A DNA stretch of 64,000 bases from an uncultured Mediterraneibacter sp. GTDB taxonomy: Bacteria > Bacillota > Clostridia > Lachnospirales > Lachnospiraceae. The notes under the pieces were generated by a model, which worked only from the letters and a program-made list of their open reading frames with translations, had not been told where the DNA came from and made no database searches. This document shows, one piece after another, positions 15,604 through 24,493 of the stretch; within the stretch, counting starts at the first letter, position 1; every line of letters begins with the position of its first letter. The stretch is taken from positions 241,153 through 305,152 of the forward strand of contig CALWMN010000001.1 of the NCBI GenBank assembly GCA_944381935.1. The letters are read 5' to 3'. The translations under genes and the position numbers were made by a program.

Positions 15604-15645
15604 TAAAAAACAAATCGCCGGAAGTACCAAAAGGCACATTCCGGG
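15604..15645 (-). terminator. Terminator of the sialic acid operon
   Basis: On the minus strand, CCGGAATGTGCC (15633-15644) and GGTACTTCCGG (15618-15628) form a stem with one bulge and one wobble, closed by a TTTT loop. A short spacer and then TTTTTT (15605-15610) follow. It ends the transcript about 45-80 bases after the RpiR-type regulator gene. Confidence 0.65.
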
Positions 15646-15689
15646 ATTGTAAGCGGCCGCCAAGGTCTTGGGCACATTGCCCACATATT

Positions 15690-16541
15690 TTAATAGAGCT
15701 TTTCCACGACAGCCTTTGACGTTTTCTTCAGGTTTTCGTTCGCCTCATCTTTATATTGGTGGAAATATTCCTGAAACAAAAGATCTACCAGATAAAGCTG
15801 ACTGATCTTCACCCCCAGCGAGCCTCCGTCCAGCGGGCTTTCATCCGCGCCGCACAGAAGGATTTCATCTGCATACGCCGCAAGCGGCGATTTGCGGTAG
15901 CGGGTGATAGCCACAATCTTTGCCCCCGCCTCCTTTGCGATCCCTGCCACATAAACCGTATCTTTCGTAGCACCGGAATACGAAAGTATGATCATGACGT
16001 CTCTCTCATCCATCATTGAGGCGGACATGGCCTGCATGTGGGAATCCTCAATACAGGAAGTCTTCCGGGTGATCCGGAGAAATCTGTTATTCGCCTCCCT
16101 GGCAGTCAGAAGACTGTGCCCTATTCCGAAAAACGCTATCCGCTCCGCTTCATGGATCAGTTTTACCGCACGGTCAATCCGGCTTTGTTCGACGAGTTTG
16201 CGCGTCGCATTCAATGCGCTGATATGGGCAGCCAAAATATAGTCTGCCACCGGAGAATCTTTTGTGATCTCTATGCCCTTAGTGTATGGATCCTGGTTCT
16301 CCCCCTCTGACAGGCAGAAAGAGAGGTTCATCTTAAACTCCTGATATCCCTTTACTTTCATTGTACGGCAGAAACGATAGACACTGGCCTCTGCGACGCC
16401 ACATTCGTCGGCTACATCCGTAATGGACATAAACAGCACCTTTTCAGGAGAAGACATGACAAAATCTGCCACCTTTTTCTCTGCTTTTGTAAACCGTCCG
16501 TAGGATATTTTTATTTCATACAGAATATTGTTTTCCCGCAT
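15690..16541 (-). CDS. MurR/RpiR family regulator with SIS domain
   Basis: A 283-residue RpiR-type regulator. Residues 1-77 form the HTH_6 DNA-binding domain ('FTKAEKKVADFVMSSPEKVLFMSITDVADECGVAEASVYRFCRTM'). Residues 115-255 form a SIS sugar-phosphate-binding fold ('ERIAFFGIGHSLLTA', 'VMIILSYSGATKDTVYVAGIAKEAGAKIVAIT'). As the last gene of the nan operon it probably senses an amino-sugar phosphate such as ManNAc-6-P and controls the operon. The ATG at 16541 lies 37 bases after the ROK kinase stop. Confidence 0.9.
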   Translation of the reverse strand: MRENNILYEIKISYGRFTKAEKKVADFVMSSPEKVLFMSITDVADECGVAEASVYRFCRTMKVKGYQEFKMNLSFCLSEGENQDPYTKGIEITKDSPVADYILAAHISALNATRKLVEQSRIDRAVKLIHEAERIAFFGIGHSLLTAREANNRFLRITRKTSCIEDSHMQAMSASMMDERDVMIILSYSGATKDTVYVAGIAKEAGAKIVAITRYRKSPLAAYADEILLCGADESPLDGGSLGVKISQLYLVDLLFQEYFHQYKDEANENLKKTSKAVVEKLY

Positions 16542-16578
16542 AGATCCTCCATATTTCCACCTGACGGATCAGGTATTC

Positions 16579-17472
16579 TCAGCTATAGCCGTTCTCTATC
16601 AGATGAACCGCAGCCCCTGTCATACCGGCGCGGTTTCCGAGCGCCGCTTTCCTGATACTTATGCCGCGGAAGCTTTCCATAAGATGCGCTCCCAGCAGTT
16701 CCCGCACTTCTTTCAAGACATACTCTTGTTCCATGACGCCTCCGCCGAGGATCACGCAGGAAGGGTTGAGGACGTGTACCAGTGAAGTAAGGCCATATAC
16801 GACCTCCCTGATCCACCTGTCCACGCACTCTCTGACAGCCGGTTCACTAAGACGGTTAAAGACGGCTCTTCCATCTGTTATATCGTCACGGCATTTTCCT
16901 GCAGAACGTACCAGCGCCGTAACCGAAGCATATCTTTCATAACAGCCGCTGAAGATATCTTTTTCCGGATCCCTCTCCTCCGGATGTACGACGACAGCGC
17001 CAAATTCACCGGCCGAAAACGAACTCCCCTCATATAGCTTTCCTCCCGTGAAGATCGCGCCTCCCACACCAGTCCCATAGGTCAGGCAAATAAAGTCTTT
17101 CTCTTCCCGGCCTGCGCCGTATCTCGCCTCTCCCAGTGCCGCCGCATTCACATCATTCAGAACAGCAACAGGCTTTTCAAATTCGTTTTCTATTATACTC
17201 CTTATTTTCATTCCTGTATATCCCGGAATATTATCATTTGCATAAATAATCTGTCCTGACCGGGAGTCTACCTGCCCCGCCGTACTGATCCCTATCCCCT
17301 CCAGATCATGGCGTTCCGCGTACCGGCGGATGATCTGTACGGCCAGGCCGGCCACATGCTTTCCGCCTTTTCCCGCTTCCGTTGGCGTCTCCTGAATATC
17401 CGTCAGGCAGCCATCGCAAAAAATGCCAGATTTCACCGCCGTTCCGCCAATATCCAGAGTCATGATCTTCAT
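16579..17472 (-). CDS. ROK family kinase, probable N-acetylmannosamine kinase
   Basis: A 297-residue ROK protein with the ATP site 'LDIGGTAVKSGIF' (residues 6-18), the sugar/catalytic segment 'AVLNDVNAAALGEARYG' (D107) and 'LTYGTGVGGAIF'. Between nanE and the regulator it most likely phosphorylates ManNAc to ManNAc-6-P, the NanE substrate. The usual ROK zinc signature C-x-C-G-x2-G-C-x-E is missing: that position reads 'FSGCYERYAS', and the preceding 'GEFGAVVVH' replaces 'GEIGH'. NanK proteins without zinc are known, so this does not argue against activity. Start and nanE stop overlap by 4 bases. Confidence 0.82.
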   Translation of the reverse strand: MKIMTLDIGGTAVKSGIFCDGCLTDIQETPTEAGKGGKHVAGLAVQIIRRYAERHDLEGIGISTAGQVDSRSGQIIYANDNIPGYTGMKIRSIIENEFEKPVAVLNDVNAAALGEARYGAGREEKDFICLTYGTGVGGAIFTGGKLYEGSSFSAGEFGAVVVHPEERDPEKDIFSGCYERYASVTALVRSAGKCRDDITDGRAVFNRLSEPAVRECVDRWIREVVYGLTSLVHVLNPSCVILGGGVMEQEYVLKEVRELLGAHLMESFRGISIRKAALGNRAGMTGAAVHLIENGYS

Positions 17473-18206
17473 GGATGTCCCCTCCCCTCCTGTTCATAGT
17501 TCTTTCCCGCCTCTATGGCAGCCATAAAGCGCTGCGCGATCTCCAAAGGTCTAGTAATCGCTCCGCCCACTACCACGGCATATGCCCCTGCTCCCAGCAT
17601 CTTCACCGCTTCCTGGGGATAGTGTACCTTTCCCTCTCCGATAACGGGAACATCCACTGTTTTGGACAGACGCTGCACCAGTTCGTAATCCGGCCCGTCT
17701 TTCTGCGGGGAATAGGAAGTATACCCGCTCATTGTCGTTCCCACAAAATCAACGCCTGCTTTCCATGCCTCTATCCCTTCTTCATATGTGGAAATATCCG
17801 CCATGAGCAGGATATTCCCGTGCCTCTTTCGGACCGTTTGGATCCACTCCCGCACAGACAGCCCGTCCCCCCTCTTCCGGTCAGTGCAGTCCAGGGCAAT
17901 AATGTCCGCTTCTGCATCCGCCAGAGCATCCACCTCTTTCATGGTAGGGGTGATGTATGGCTCATACCCCTCGTATACCTGTTTGATCAGTCCGATCACC
18001 GGCAGTCCGGTCTCCTCCTTTATAGCTGTGACATCCCGGACACTATTGGTTCGGATGCATTTTGCCCCTGCCTGCTTTGCCGCCCTTGCCATAAGATACA
18101 TCACAGACTTTTCTTCCACATACAGGGGTTCCCCTGGAAGCGCCTGGCAAGAGACGATCAGGCTCCCTTTTATCCTATCAAGTATAGCTTCTTTTTCATA
18201 TCTCAT
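17469..18206 (-). CDS. nanE: N-acetylmannosamine-6-phosphate 2-epimerase
   Basis: A 245-residue NanE, a TIM-barrel enzyme that converts ManNAc-6-P to GlcNAc-6-P. Characteristic pieces are 'GSLIVSCQALPGEPLY' at the N-terminus, 'PVIGLIKQVYEGYEPYITPT', 'ADIIALDCTDRKR', 'GVDFVGTTMSGYTSYS' and 'PVIGEGKVHYPQEAVKMLGAGAYAVVVGGAITRP' (phosphate site). The ATG at 18206 is preferred over the upstream start at 18260, which lies inside nanA; a weak site AAAGGCGGG lies before it. It starts 13 bases after nanA and overlaps the ROK gene by 4 bases. Confidence 0.95.
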   Translation of the reverse strand: MRYEKEAILDRIKGSLIVSCQALPGEPLYVEEKSVMYLMARAAKQAGAKCIRTNSVRDVTAIKEETGLPVIGLIKQVYEGYEPYITPTMKEVDALADAEADIIALDCTDRKRGDGLSVREWIQTVRKRHGNILLMADISTYEEGIEAWKAGVDFVGTTMSGYTSYSPQKDGPDYELVQRLSKTVDVPVIGEGKVHYPQEAVKMLGAGAYAVVVGGAITRPLEIAQRFMAAIEAGKNYEQEGRGHP

Positions 18207-18219
18207 TCTATCCCGCCTT

Positions 18220-19134
18220 TCAGCAAAAACGCTGTATTGACGCACGGATCTGTTCCGCACATGCCTCTGCGATCTTCTGGTCGCCCGTCTCCATTCCGGG
18301 CAGTGGTCTGCGGACCGTACCGATATTCACGCCAAAGCTTTTTAAGATTTCTTTCTGGACCGCGTAGAGATTCGCCTTTGCCGTACACATGTCATAGATG
18401 ATCCCACAGCAAATATTCTGGATCTCCAGCGCTTTTTCCATCTCACCTTTCTGGAAATATTCATAAATCTTCATATACAGTTCCGGCATGACCGCATACG
18501 TCCCGCCAATGCCCCCGGCTGCCCCCATGGCGAGCCCTGACAGGAGCTGTTCATCCGGGCCGTTAAACACGATCATTTCTCCTTTGCCTTCCGCCAGGAA
18601 CATCTGGATATCCTGGGCGGCAACAGAAGAATTTTTCACGCCGATCACCCTCGGATTCTTCCGCATTTCTCTCAGAAGATCCACAGTCAGCGCCACTCCG
18701 GCAAGCTGAGGGATATTGTAAATGATAAAATCTGTATCCGGCGCCGCGCCGGATATATCGTTCCAGTACTGAGCGACGGCATAAGGAGGCAGATGAAAAT
18801 AAATGGGGGGAATCGCTGCAATAGCATCTACCCCCAGACTCTGCGCGTGTTCCGCAAGGTACATACTGTCAGCCGTATTGTTGCAGGCCACATGGGCGAT
18901 CACTGTCATCCTGTCCCCCACTTCTTTCATCACGCTCTCCAGCGTTAATTTCCGTTCTTCTACACTTTGATAGATACACTCTCCGGAGGAACCCCCCACA
19001 TAGAGTCCTTTCACACCTTTCCCTGCCAGATAGGAGGCCAGCGCCGCTGTCCTTTCCGCACTCACTCTGCCTGCGTCATCATAGCAGGCGTAAAACGCGG
19101 GAATGATCCCTCTGTATTTATCAAATCTGTCCAT
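18220..19134 (-). CDS. nanA: N-acetylneuraminate lyase
   Basis: A 304-residue member of the DHDPS/NAL family, class I aldolase. It cleaves Neu5Ac to ManNAc and pyruvate. The pyruvate-binding 'GGSSGE' lies at residues 47-52, the conserved tyrosine at Y139 ('IYNIP') and the Schiff-base lysine at K167 ('VIGVKNSS'). The neighbours nanE and a ROK kinase, together with a sugar ABC importer, favour sialic acid lyase over dihydrodipicolinate synthase. It lies between the transporter genes and nanE in a single minus-strand operon. Confidence 0.93.
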   Translation of the reverse strand: MDRFDKYRGIIPAFYACYDDAGRVSAERTAALASYLAGKGVKGLYVGGSSGECIYQSVEERKLTLESVMKEVGDRMTVIAHVACNNTADSMYLAEHAQSLGVDAIAAIPPIYFHLPPYAVAQYWNDISGAAPDTDFIIYNIPQLAGVALTVDLLREMRKNPRVIGVKNSSVAAQDIQMFLAEGKGEMIVFNGPDEQLLSGLAMGAAGGIGGTYAVMPELYMKIYEYFQKGEMEKALEIQNICCGIIYDMCTAKANLYAVQKEILKSFGVNIGTVRRPLPGMETGDQKIAEACAEQIRASIQRFC

Positions 19135-19164
19135 GCCACAGCCACTTCCTTTCCATATATCATA

Positions 19165-19992
19165 TCATCCTTTTACCGCTCCCATTGTAATCCCTCTCGT
19201 GAAATATTTCTGGAACAAGAGGAAAATCGTAATGATCGGAACTGCCGCAAGGGCAGCGCCGGCCATGATCAGCCCGAAATCTGTCGACATCTCTGCCTGC
19301 AGTTTCGCAATTCCCAGAGAGATGGTCAGCTTTGTCCTTGAATTCAGCATGATCAACTGAAGGAAGTAATCATTCCAGCAGTTAATGAACGTAAATATGG
19401 CAAGCGCTCCGATCCCCGGTTTTATGATAGGAAGCGCAATCTCTGTAAAAGTACGTGCCTCCCCGGCACCGTCGATCCTTGCCGCTTCCAGAAGCTCACC
19501 CGGTATATTTTCCGAGAACTGTTTCATGAGAAACACGCCGAAAGGCCAGCCTACAGTCGGAAGGATCACAGCCCACATCGTGTCATGGAGATGGAGAAAC
19601 GACATCTCACGCAGCAGCGGGATCAGGATCACCTGTTTTGGCAGCGCCATGGCACAGATGAATATGCTAAAAAGGATAGTCCGGCCGATAAAACGCTTTT
19701 TCGCGAGCGCATACCCTGCCATGGCTGCAGTCACGCAGGTCAGGATCATGGACAACACGGCCATGGCGACACTGTTAAACAGCCACAGAAGCGCCGGGTT
19801 GTCAAACAGCCTCTCATAGTTGTCCATCGTCGGAGACATCGGGAACCACTGAGGCACAGCATCATTAATAACAGCCGCAGTCTTAACGGATCCGGTCAGG
19901 ATCCAGTACAGCGGAAAAAGAAAGAAAACAGCAAGAACAGCAAGAATTACGCCCGCCAGAATTTTATATGGTGTAACTTTTATTTTTCTCAT
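19165..19992 (-). CDS. Carbohydrate ABC transporter permease (MalG type)
   Basis: A 275-residue inner membrane subunit with six hydrophobic segments and the EAA loop 'ELLEAARIDGAGEARTFTEIALPIIKPG' that contacts the ATPase. It pairs with the MalF-type permease 14 bases upstream and the solute-binding protein. The position next to nanA-nanE points to sialic acid. No ATPase gene is in this operon, so a shared MsiK/MsmK-like ATPase elsewhere would be needed, as is usual for such three-gene importers in Firmicutes. Confidence 0.9.
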   Translation of the reverse strand: MRKIKVTPYKILAGVILAVLAVFFLFPLYWILTGSVKTAAVINDAVPQWFPMSPTMDNYERLFDNPALLWLFNSVAMAVLSMILTCVTAAMAGYALAKKRFIGRTILFSIFICAMALPKQVILIPLLREMSFLHLHDTMWAVILPTVGWPFGVFLMKQFSENIPGELLEAARIDGAGEARTFTEIALPIIKPGIGALAIFTFINCWNDYFLQLIMLNSRTKLTISLGIAKLQAEMSTDFGLIMAGAALAAVPIITIFLLFQKYFTRGITMGAVKG

Positions 19993-20006
19993 TCTCCTTC
20001 CCTCCT

Positions 20007-20915
20007 CTAGTCATTGTTTCTTCCGGCCACCTTAAACTGGACTGCTGAGAATACTGCTATGATAATGGCGAGGATAACTCCCATTGCGTTTCCATACCCA
20101 TACCGATACAGTTTAAATGCCTGATAATAGATATAATACATGATCGTTTCCGTGGAGTGATTCGGCCCTCCCGACGTCAGCAGCTGGATCAGGGCATAGC
20201 ACTGGAAGCTGTTGATCGTTGTGATAACAAGGATATACAGCGTGGTAGGCATGATCTGGGGCCATTTGATCTTCCAGAACACCTGCCGGGAAGTGGCTCC
20301 GTCCACCTGGGCCGCCTCAATGAGCGATTCGTCCACATTTCCCAGGGCAGACACATACAGGACGACCGGCTGTCCCACGGAGGTAGTGAGCAGGATCAGG
20401 ATGATACACCAGATCGCCGTCCTCTCATCTCCAAGCCAGCTTATATCAGAATCAATAATACCTGTCTCTCCCAGAACATAATTAAACAGTCCGGTATATT
20501 TGTTGAACATCCACTTCCACACAACGGTTACTGCAACCGTACCTGTCACTACAGGCAGATAGAAAATACAGCGGAAAAAGGAGCATACCGCTCCGTTCAT
20601 CTTATAGATCACGGAACTTACCCAAAGAGAAAATACCGTTACTACCGGCACTGCAACCACTACGATGAGGATTGTATTCTGCAGCGCCTTGATAAAAATT
20701 TCATCCTGGAACATCTCCACATAGTTGGAGAACCCTACAAATGCAAACTCTGTCATGGAATAGTTGAAAAAGCTCGTCACCAGACACATGACCATGGGCA
20801 CAATAACGAATCCAACAAAGAAGATGAGCGCCGGCAGCAGAAACAGATATGCCGAGATCGTTTCCCGGCGTATAAGCGCTTTCTGCATGCCAGTCGGTTT
20901 CATTCGCTTATTCAC
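20007..20915 (-). CDS. Carbohydrate ABC transporter permease (MalF type)
   Basis: A 302-residue permease with a basic cytosolic N-terminus, a first membrane segment at about 20-42, and five more downstream. The EAA loop reads 'DESLIEAAQVDGATSRQVFWKIKWPQIMP'. It is the partner of the MalG-type permease that follows. A stem-loop at 20955-20994 separates it from the solute-binding protein gene and likely lowers its expression relative to the binding protein. Confidence 0.9.
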   Translation of the reverse strand: MNKRMKPTGMQKALIRRETISAYLFLLPALIFFVGFVIVPMVMCLVTSFFNYSMTEFAFVGFSNYVEMFQDEIFIKALQNTILIVVVAVPVVTVFSLWVSSVIYKMNGAVCSFFRCIFYLPVVTGTVAVTVVWKWMFNKYTGLFNYVLGETGIIDSDISWLGDERTAIWCIILILLTTSVGQPVVLYVSALGNVDESLIEAAQVDGATSRQVFWKIKWPQIMPTTLYILVITTINSFQCYALIQLLTSGGPNHSTETIMYYIYYQAFKLYRYGYGNAMGVILAIIIAVFSAVQFKVAGRNND

Positions 20916-20954
20916 TTAAATATCCCTCCTGTTTTCCTGCTCTTTCTGTAAAAA

Positions 20955-20994
20955 GCGGAAGCACACCCAATTCAGGATCGCAGTGTGCTCCCGC
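20955..20994 (-). terminator. Attenuating stem-loop between binding protein and permease genes
   Basis: GCGGAAGCACAC (20955-20966) and GTGTGCTCCCGC (20983-20994) form a 12-bp stem with one wobble pair. No long T-run follows. Such hairpins between binding-protein and permease genes usually protect the upstream mRNA and reduce permease output. Confidence 0.6.
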
Positions 20995-21029
20995 CTTGTA
21001 CATTGATCTGCTGTCACACAGCGGCAGCG

Positions 21030-22370
21030 TCAGTTTCCGCTTGCTGCCTGCGTTGCCGCAGTTGAAGTCTCCACATATGCGTTCACAGATTCTGTCACAT
21101 CATTCCCATTGAAAATATTCTGAAGCATGTTCCACCATGCAGTACGCTGGTCTGCCCAGCCCGGTGTTACATTGTAGTAATCGCCAAGGTACGGCATCAT
21201 AGAATTAAATACTGTCATGCGCTCTTCCTGATCGGTTCCCTCATACACGTTTCCAAAGGAGGAACGTACCGGGAAGAATCCGGAAGCGATCACGCTCTGT
21301 GGCCCCTGTGTCTCATCATCGCATACAAATTCAATAAATTGCTTTGCAGCGTCGATCTTTGCCTCGTCCCCATTGTCAAAGATACCGAATCCGTAGATGC
21401 CTCCGTCAAGTTCCGGCACACCGTCGTCAGACGGGAATGTCATGGCATATGCGGTAAAATCGATCTGCTCTGCATAATTTGATTCATTAGATGCATTCCA
21501 TGCAAAGGACATGGCAACGGTTCCGTTTGCAAAAAGCTGCAGCTCATCTGCCGCCTGAAGTCCTGCGTCATGGCTGAGCAGACCTGCCTGATCCCAGTCA
21601 ACGAGCTGCTGAAGGCCTTTGATACCCGCCTCGCTGTTCATTGTCCACTCTGTATGCTCAGCGTTGGTAAACTCGGCGCTGTAAAGATTCTTTGCAAGGG
21701 CCCTGGTGCCCTGATCGCCGCCCTGCCCGCCGCAGTAGACGATACCTGTCGTCTCAACGCCCGCGTCTTTAAGAGCCTGCAGCGCATTTCCGAAGTCCTC
21801 GGTTGTCCAGGTTCTTGTTTCCTCGTCTATGTACTGAAGGGCGTCTGCTTCTTCAAATACTTCATAGTTGATCGCCATGCAGTGTGCGTTCATACACAGC
21901 GGATACTCATAATATGCGCCGTCGGATGATTTGCAGGCATTTACCACAGCCTCGCTTACTGCGGAAATGTCTGAAAGAGCCTCATCATCCCAGAGGTCGC
22001 TCAGATCCGCCATCTTGCCTGCCGCGCCCCACGTAGTCACAAGACGCTCCGGTCCTTCCATGATGATGTCCGGCGCTGTTCCCGCTTCGATGGCAGCCGT
22101 CACCTGATCGTCGCCTGAAGTGTAATCAAGATATTCCACAGAAACGGAAATGTCCGGATACTGCTCGTTAAATGCAGCTACAATGCCGTCTACTGTAGCA
22201 GAATCTCCCCAGGAGCCAATGGGATAAGTCCACAGAGTAATCTGCGTCCCCGCCGAACTCCCACCGTCATTCCCTCCATCGGCGCTCTCCCCGCCGCCAC
22301 TGCAGGCGGATAATCCTGTCATCATTCCCGCACACAACAGCAGAGACATCCATTTTTTCCAGTTTTTCAT
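21030..22370 (-). CDS. Extracellular sugar-binding lipoprotein, probable sialic acid importer
   Basis: A 446-residue solute-binding protein of the SBP_bac_1 type. The signal peptide ends in the lipobox LSAC at about residues 20-23 ('LLLCAGMMTGLSACSGGG'), so the protein is tethered to the outer face of the membrane. 'ITLWTYPIGSWGDSATVDGIVAAFNEQYPDISVSVEYLDY' is the usual first lobe. It is the first gene of the nan operon, with AGGAGG 8 bases upstream of the ATG. The ligand, Neu5Ac or an anhydro form, is inferred only from the operon. Confidence 0.9.
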   Translation of the reverse strand: MKNWKKWMSLLLCAGMMTGLSACSGGGESADGGNDGGSSAGTQITLWTYPIGSWGDSATVDGIVAAFNEQYPDISVSVEYLDYTSGDDQVTAAIEAGTAPDIIMEGPERLVTTWGAAGKMADLSDLWDDEALSDISAVSEAVVNACKSSDGAYYEYPLCMNAHCMAINYEVFEEADALQYIDEETRTWTTEDFGNALQALKDAGVETTGIVYCGGQGGDQGTRALAKNLYSAEFTNAEHTEWTMNSEAGIKGLQQLVDWDQAGLLSHDAGLQAADELQLFANGTVAMSFAWNASNESNYAEQIDFTAYAMTFPSDDGVPELDGGIYGFGIFDNGDEAKIDAAKQFIEFVCDDETQGPQSVIASGFFPVRSSFGNVYEGTDQEERMTVFNSMMPYLGDYYNVTPGWADQRTAWWNMLQNIFNGNDVTESVNAYVETSTAATQAASGN

Positions 22371-22420
22371 AAACCGTCCTCCTTTTTTCTTTTGAATTTA
22401 GTTTTTTATCTGGTAAGTTT

Positions 22421-22466
22421 AATATAAACGAAATAAAAATTTTTTTCAATTATTTGTTTTAACAAA
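22421..22466 (-). promoter_or_regulatory. Promoter of the nan operon
   Basis: On the minus strand, TTGAAA (22444-22449) and TATATT (22421-22426) are 17 bases apart, 50 bases upstream of the binding-protein gene. Just upstream of the -35, TTTGTTTTAACAAA (22453-22466) is a near-perfect palindrome that could bind the RpiR or AraC regulator. Confidence 0.55.
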
Positions 22467-22548
22467 AAATTTTTTTATTTTTGTTCATTATTACCAATCT
22501 GAGGACATTTTAAATTTAGATATCAAGCAAAAAGCCGGGGTCACGCCT

Positions 22549-23203
22549 TTATATCTTTCCAGATTCCTCCTTTCCTCCTATAATATCTGTAAGTTTTACC
22601 TTTCTGTCTTCAAATCTCGATTTCGTGCACGCATCTGCCGTTGCGATCGCCGCCCTTGCCGCTTCGCCTGTCAGAAGGGGCCTAAATTCGTCGTCCGGCT
22701 CATTCCCGTGCATAATACCGTTAAAGTACCTCATCTCGTTCTTCATGATGCTGTGGAGCCACATGGAGGCTTGTCACATAGTTCACGGAATCCTTCGGGG
22801 AGCAGTTTTCATAGATATCTACCCAGAAATGGATGCCGTCAATAACGGCGTCGCTGGTCAGATTCGCCTGCAGGTCATCCGTCAACAGGCTTTCTCCCGC
22901 ACTCCTGGCATAGAAGTTGAGGAACCTTGTAGCCATAAAGTCACCGGATCCGCTCGGGAAGGAACAGCCGTAAACACCATCTTTCGTCAGGGCTTTTGCA
23001 GCCTCCGCAAATTCATCAGCAGCTGCCTGGATCGTATCGAGCCTTGCCCCCTGTGTGAAGGAATGCCAGAATGTGATCTCACCTTCCAGTTCTCCCGGAT
23101 CTCCCGACGAAGTTCCCGAGGTATCACTTCCGCCTCCACAGCCCATGAGGATCGTAGTCAACAGCATTGTTCCTGCCAGCAAAACCGACAATTTCTTTTT
23201 CAT
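22549..23203 (-). pseudogene. Scar: start of a solute-binding lipoprotein joined to the tail of a Gfo/Idh/MocA oxidoreductase
   Basis: The minus-strand ORF from 23203 begins like an intact sugar-binding lipoprotein (lipobox LMGCGGG, then 'GEITFWHSFTQGARLDTIQAAADEF'). It then jumps to a segment normally over 100 residues further on, and ends after 'INGIHFWVDIYENCSPKDSVNY'-like sequence near 22780. From 22764 another frame reads 'MRYFNGIMHGNEPDDEFRPLLTGEAARAAIATADACTKS', which matches the C-terminal end of Gfo/Idh/MocA dehydrogenases. Everything between is gone. The order binding protein, permeases, oxidoreductase is known from 2,7-anhydro-Neu5Ac operons of Ruminococcus gnavus, so this is likely the remnant of such a set. 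Confidence 0.7.
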
Positions 23204-23375
23204 AATCTTCTCCTTTCTTTTCTAATTTTCTCAAAACACATTTTAAGCAAATCGTGATTTTGTTGGATCTAATGCCATCTTATCCTCCTTTTTTGACAAA
23301 AACTACTAACCAGGCGCTTATTAATAGCATAATCCGCTCATATTTATTGACTTCTCTGTTTTTATGTCTTTTCCG

Positions 23376-24239
23376 TCACTCTCTCCCGGTCTTTCGGTAC
23401 TGTGCAGGAGTAAAACCAAATCTTTTTTTAAACTCGCGTATGAAATAGTTGGTGTCCTCATACCCGACCCCATAGGCGATATCATTGATATTATCATGAC
23501 TCACCAGAAGCCTTCTTGCGGCTGTAGTCAGCCGGAGTTCCCTGATATATTCCATCGGTGCTTTCCCCGTGTTCTGCTTAAACAGGCTTGTAAATCTCTG
23601 TTTGCTCAGACTCGCCATCCCTGCCATCTTCTCCACCGTGTATCTCTCAGTGGGATGAAAGATCACATAGTCCACCACTGCCTGTATCCTCGGACCTGTC
23701 TGATACAGGCTCTTCCTTTCTTTCTGTTTCAGTTCCTCCAGCGAACTGATCGCCCTGGGCTCCAGATCTTCAATACCGGCATCCGACGGATCCAGTTCCG
23801 GATCCGAAAGCGATCCGATCAGGATGTTCAGGTATCCCCTGATAAAGCAGTTCTTTGCCACGTGCCCGCTCTTTACCCACCTGTAGATTTCTTTAAAATA
23901 GTAATCCTCTCCTGTGTTTTCCGTGACCCGCGGGATACCGTAGAATCTTTTCAGAAGATCCTCACCTTCATATATGACCGAAGTCGTGAAACGTATGCTG
24001 TAAAATTCAAAAGCATCCGATGCCGCCCTGCAGGACAGGCGGCATCCTATGGGGATGTATATGATCTGGTTTTCCTTCGCCTCAACTTTTTCTCCGTCAA
24101 TAAAAAAATCCGCACTTCCTTTGCAGATGTAGCGGAGCATATTATAAGGGATGACCGACTCAGGATAACCCCAGTCTTTTCCCATAGAATAAATCCCTAT
24201 GTACAGAAAAATAAACCGTATATTGTTCAGCAGAGACAC
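23376..24239 (-). CDS. AraC-family transcriptional regulator
   Basis: A 287-residue regulator with an N-terminal cupin-like sensor domain ('YNMLRYICKGSADFFIDGEKVEAKENQIIYIPIGC') and a C-terminal AraC double HTH ('YTVEKMAGMASLSKQRFTSLFKQNTGKAPMEYIRELRLTTAARRLL', 'NINDIAYGVGYEDTNYFIREFKKRFGFTPAQYR'). I start it at GTG 24239, 7 bases after GGAGG; the frame stays open to 24311 but that part has no ribosome binding site. It lies between the remnant and the divergent NanQ-like gene, so it probably controls sialic acid or host-glycan use. Confidence 0.88.
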   Translation of the reverse strand: MSLLNNIRFIFLYIGIYSMGKDWGYPESVIPYNMLRYICKGSADFFIDGEKVEAKENQIIYIPIGCRLSCRAASDAFEFYSIRFTTSVIYEGEDLLKRFYGIPRVTENTGEDYYFKEIYRWVKSGHVAKNCFIRGYLNILIGSLSDPELDPSDAGIEDLEPRAISSLEELKQKERKSLYQTGPRIQAVVDYVIFHPTERYTVEKMAGMASLSKQRFTSLFKQNTGKAPMEYIRELRLTTAARRLLVSHDNINDIAYGVGYEDTNYFIREFKKRFGFTPAQYRKTGRE

Positions 24240-24493
24240 CTGGTTCCCTCCCCTTCTCTTATGCCTCCGGCGCCCCGTCAGCACCACGGTCCAAATTATA
24301 GCATATTGCACGATAAAAACAAATTCCCCTCCAGAAAATTATTATAATTGTATAATGCTACTTTTAAGTCTCTGCCCCATATATTTTTTTCTTCTCCTGT
24401 TTTATAATCTAAATATCAGGGCACTCTGTGAGAGTATCTCTGTTTATTCAGGAACATCTGCTATTTTATGTGTAAAGGAGGGAAAACTGTCCT

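Noticed and set aside
18220-19134. Dihydrodipicolinate synthase as alternative for nanA
   Set aside because: The family is shared, but nanE, a ROK kinase, a NanQ-like gene and a sugar importer around it fit sialic acid breakdown and not lysine synthesis.
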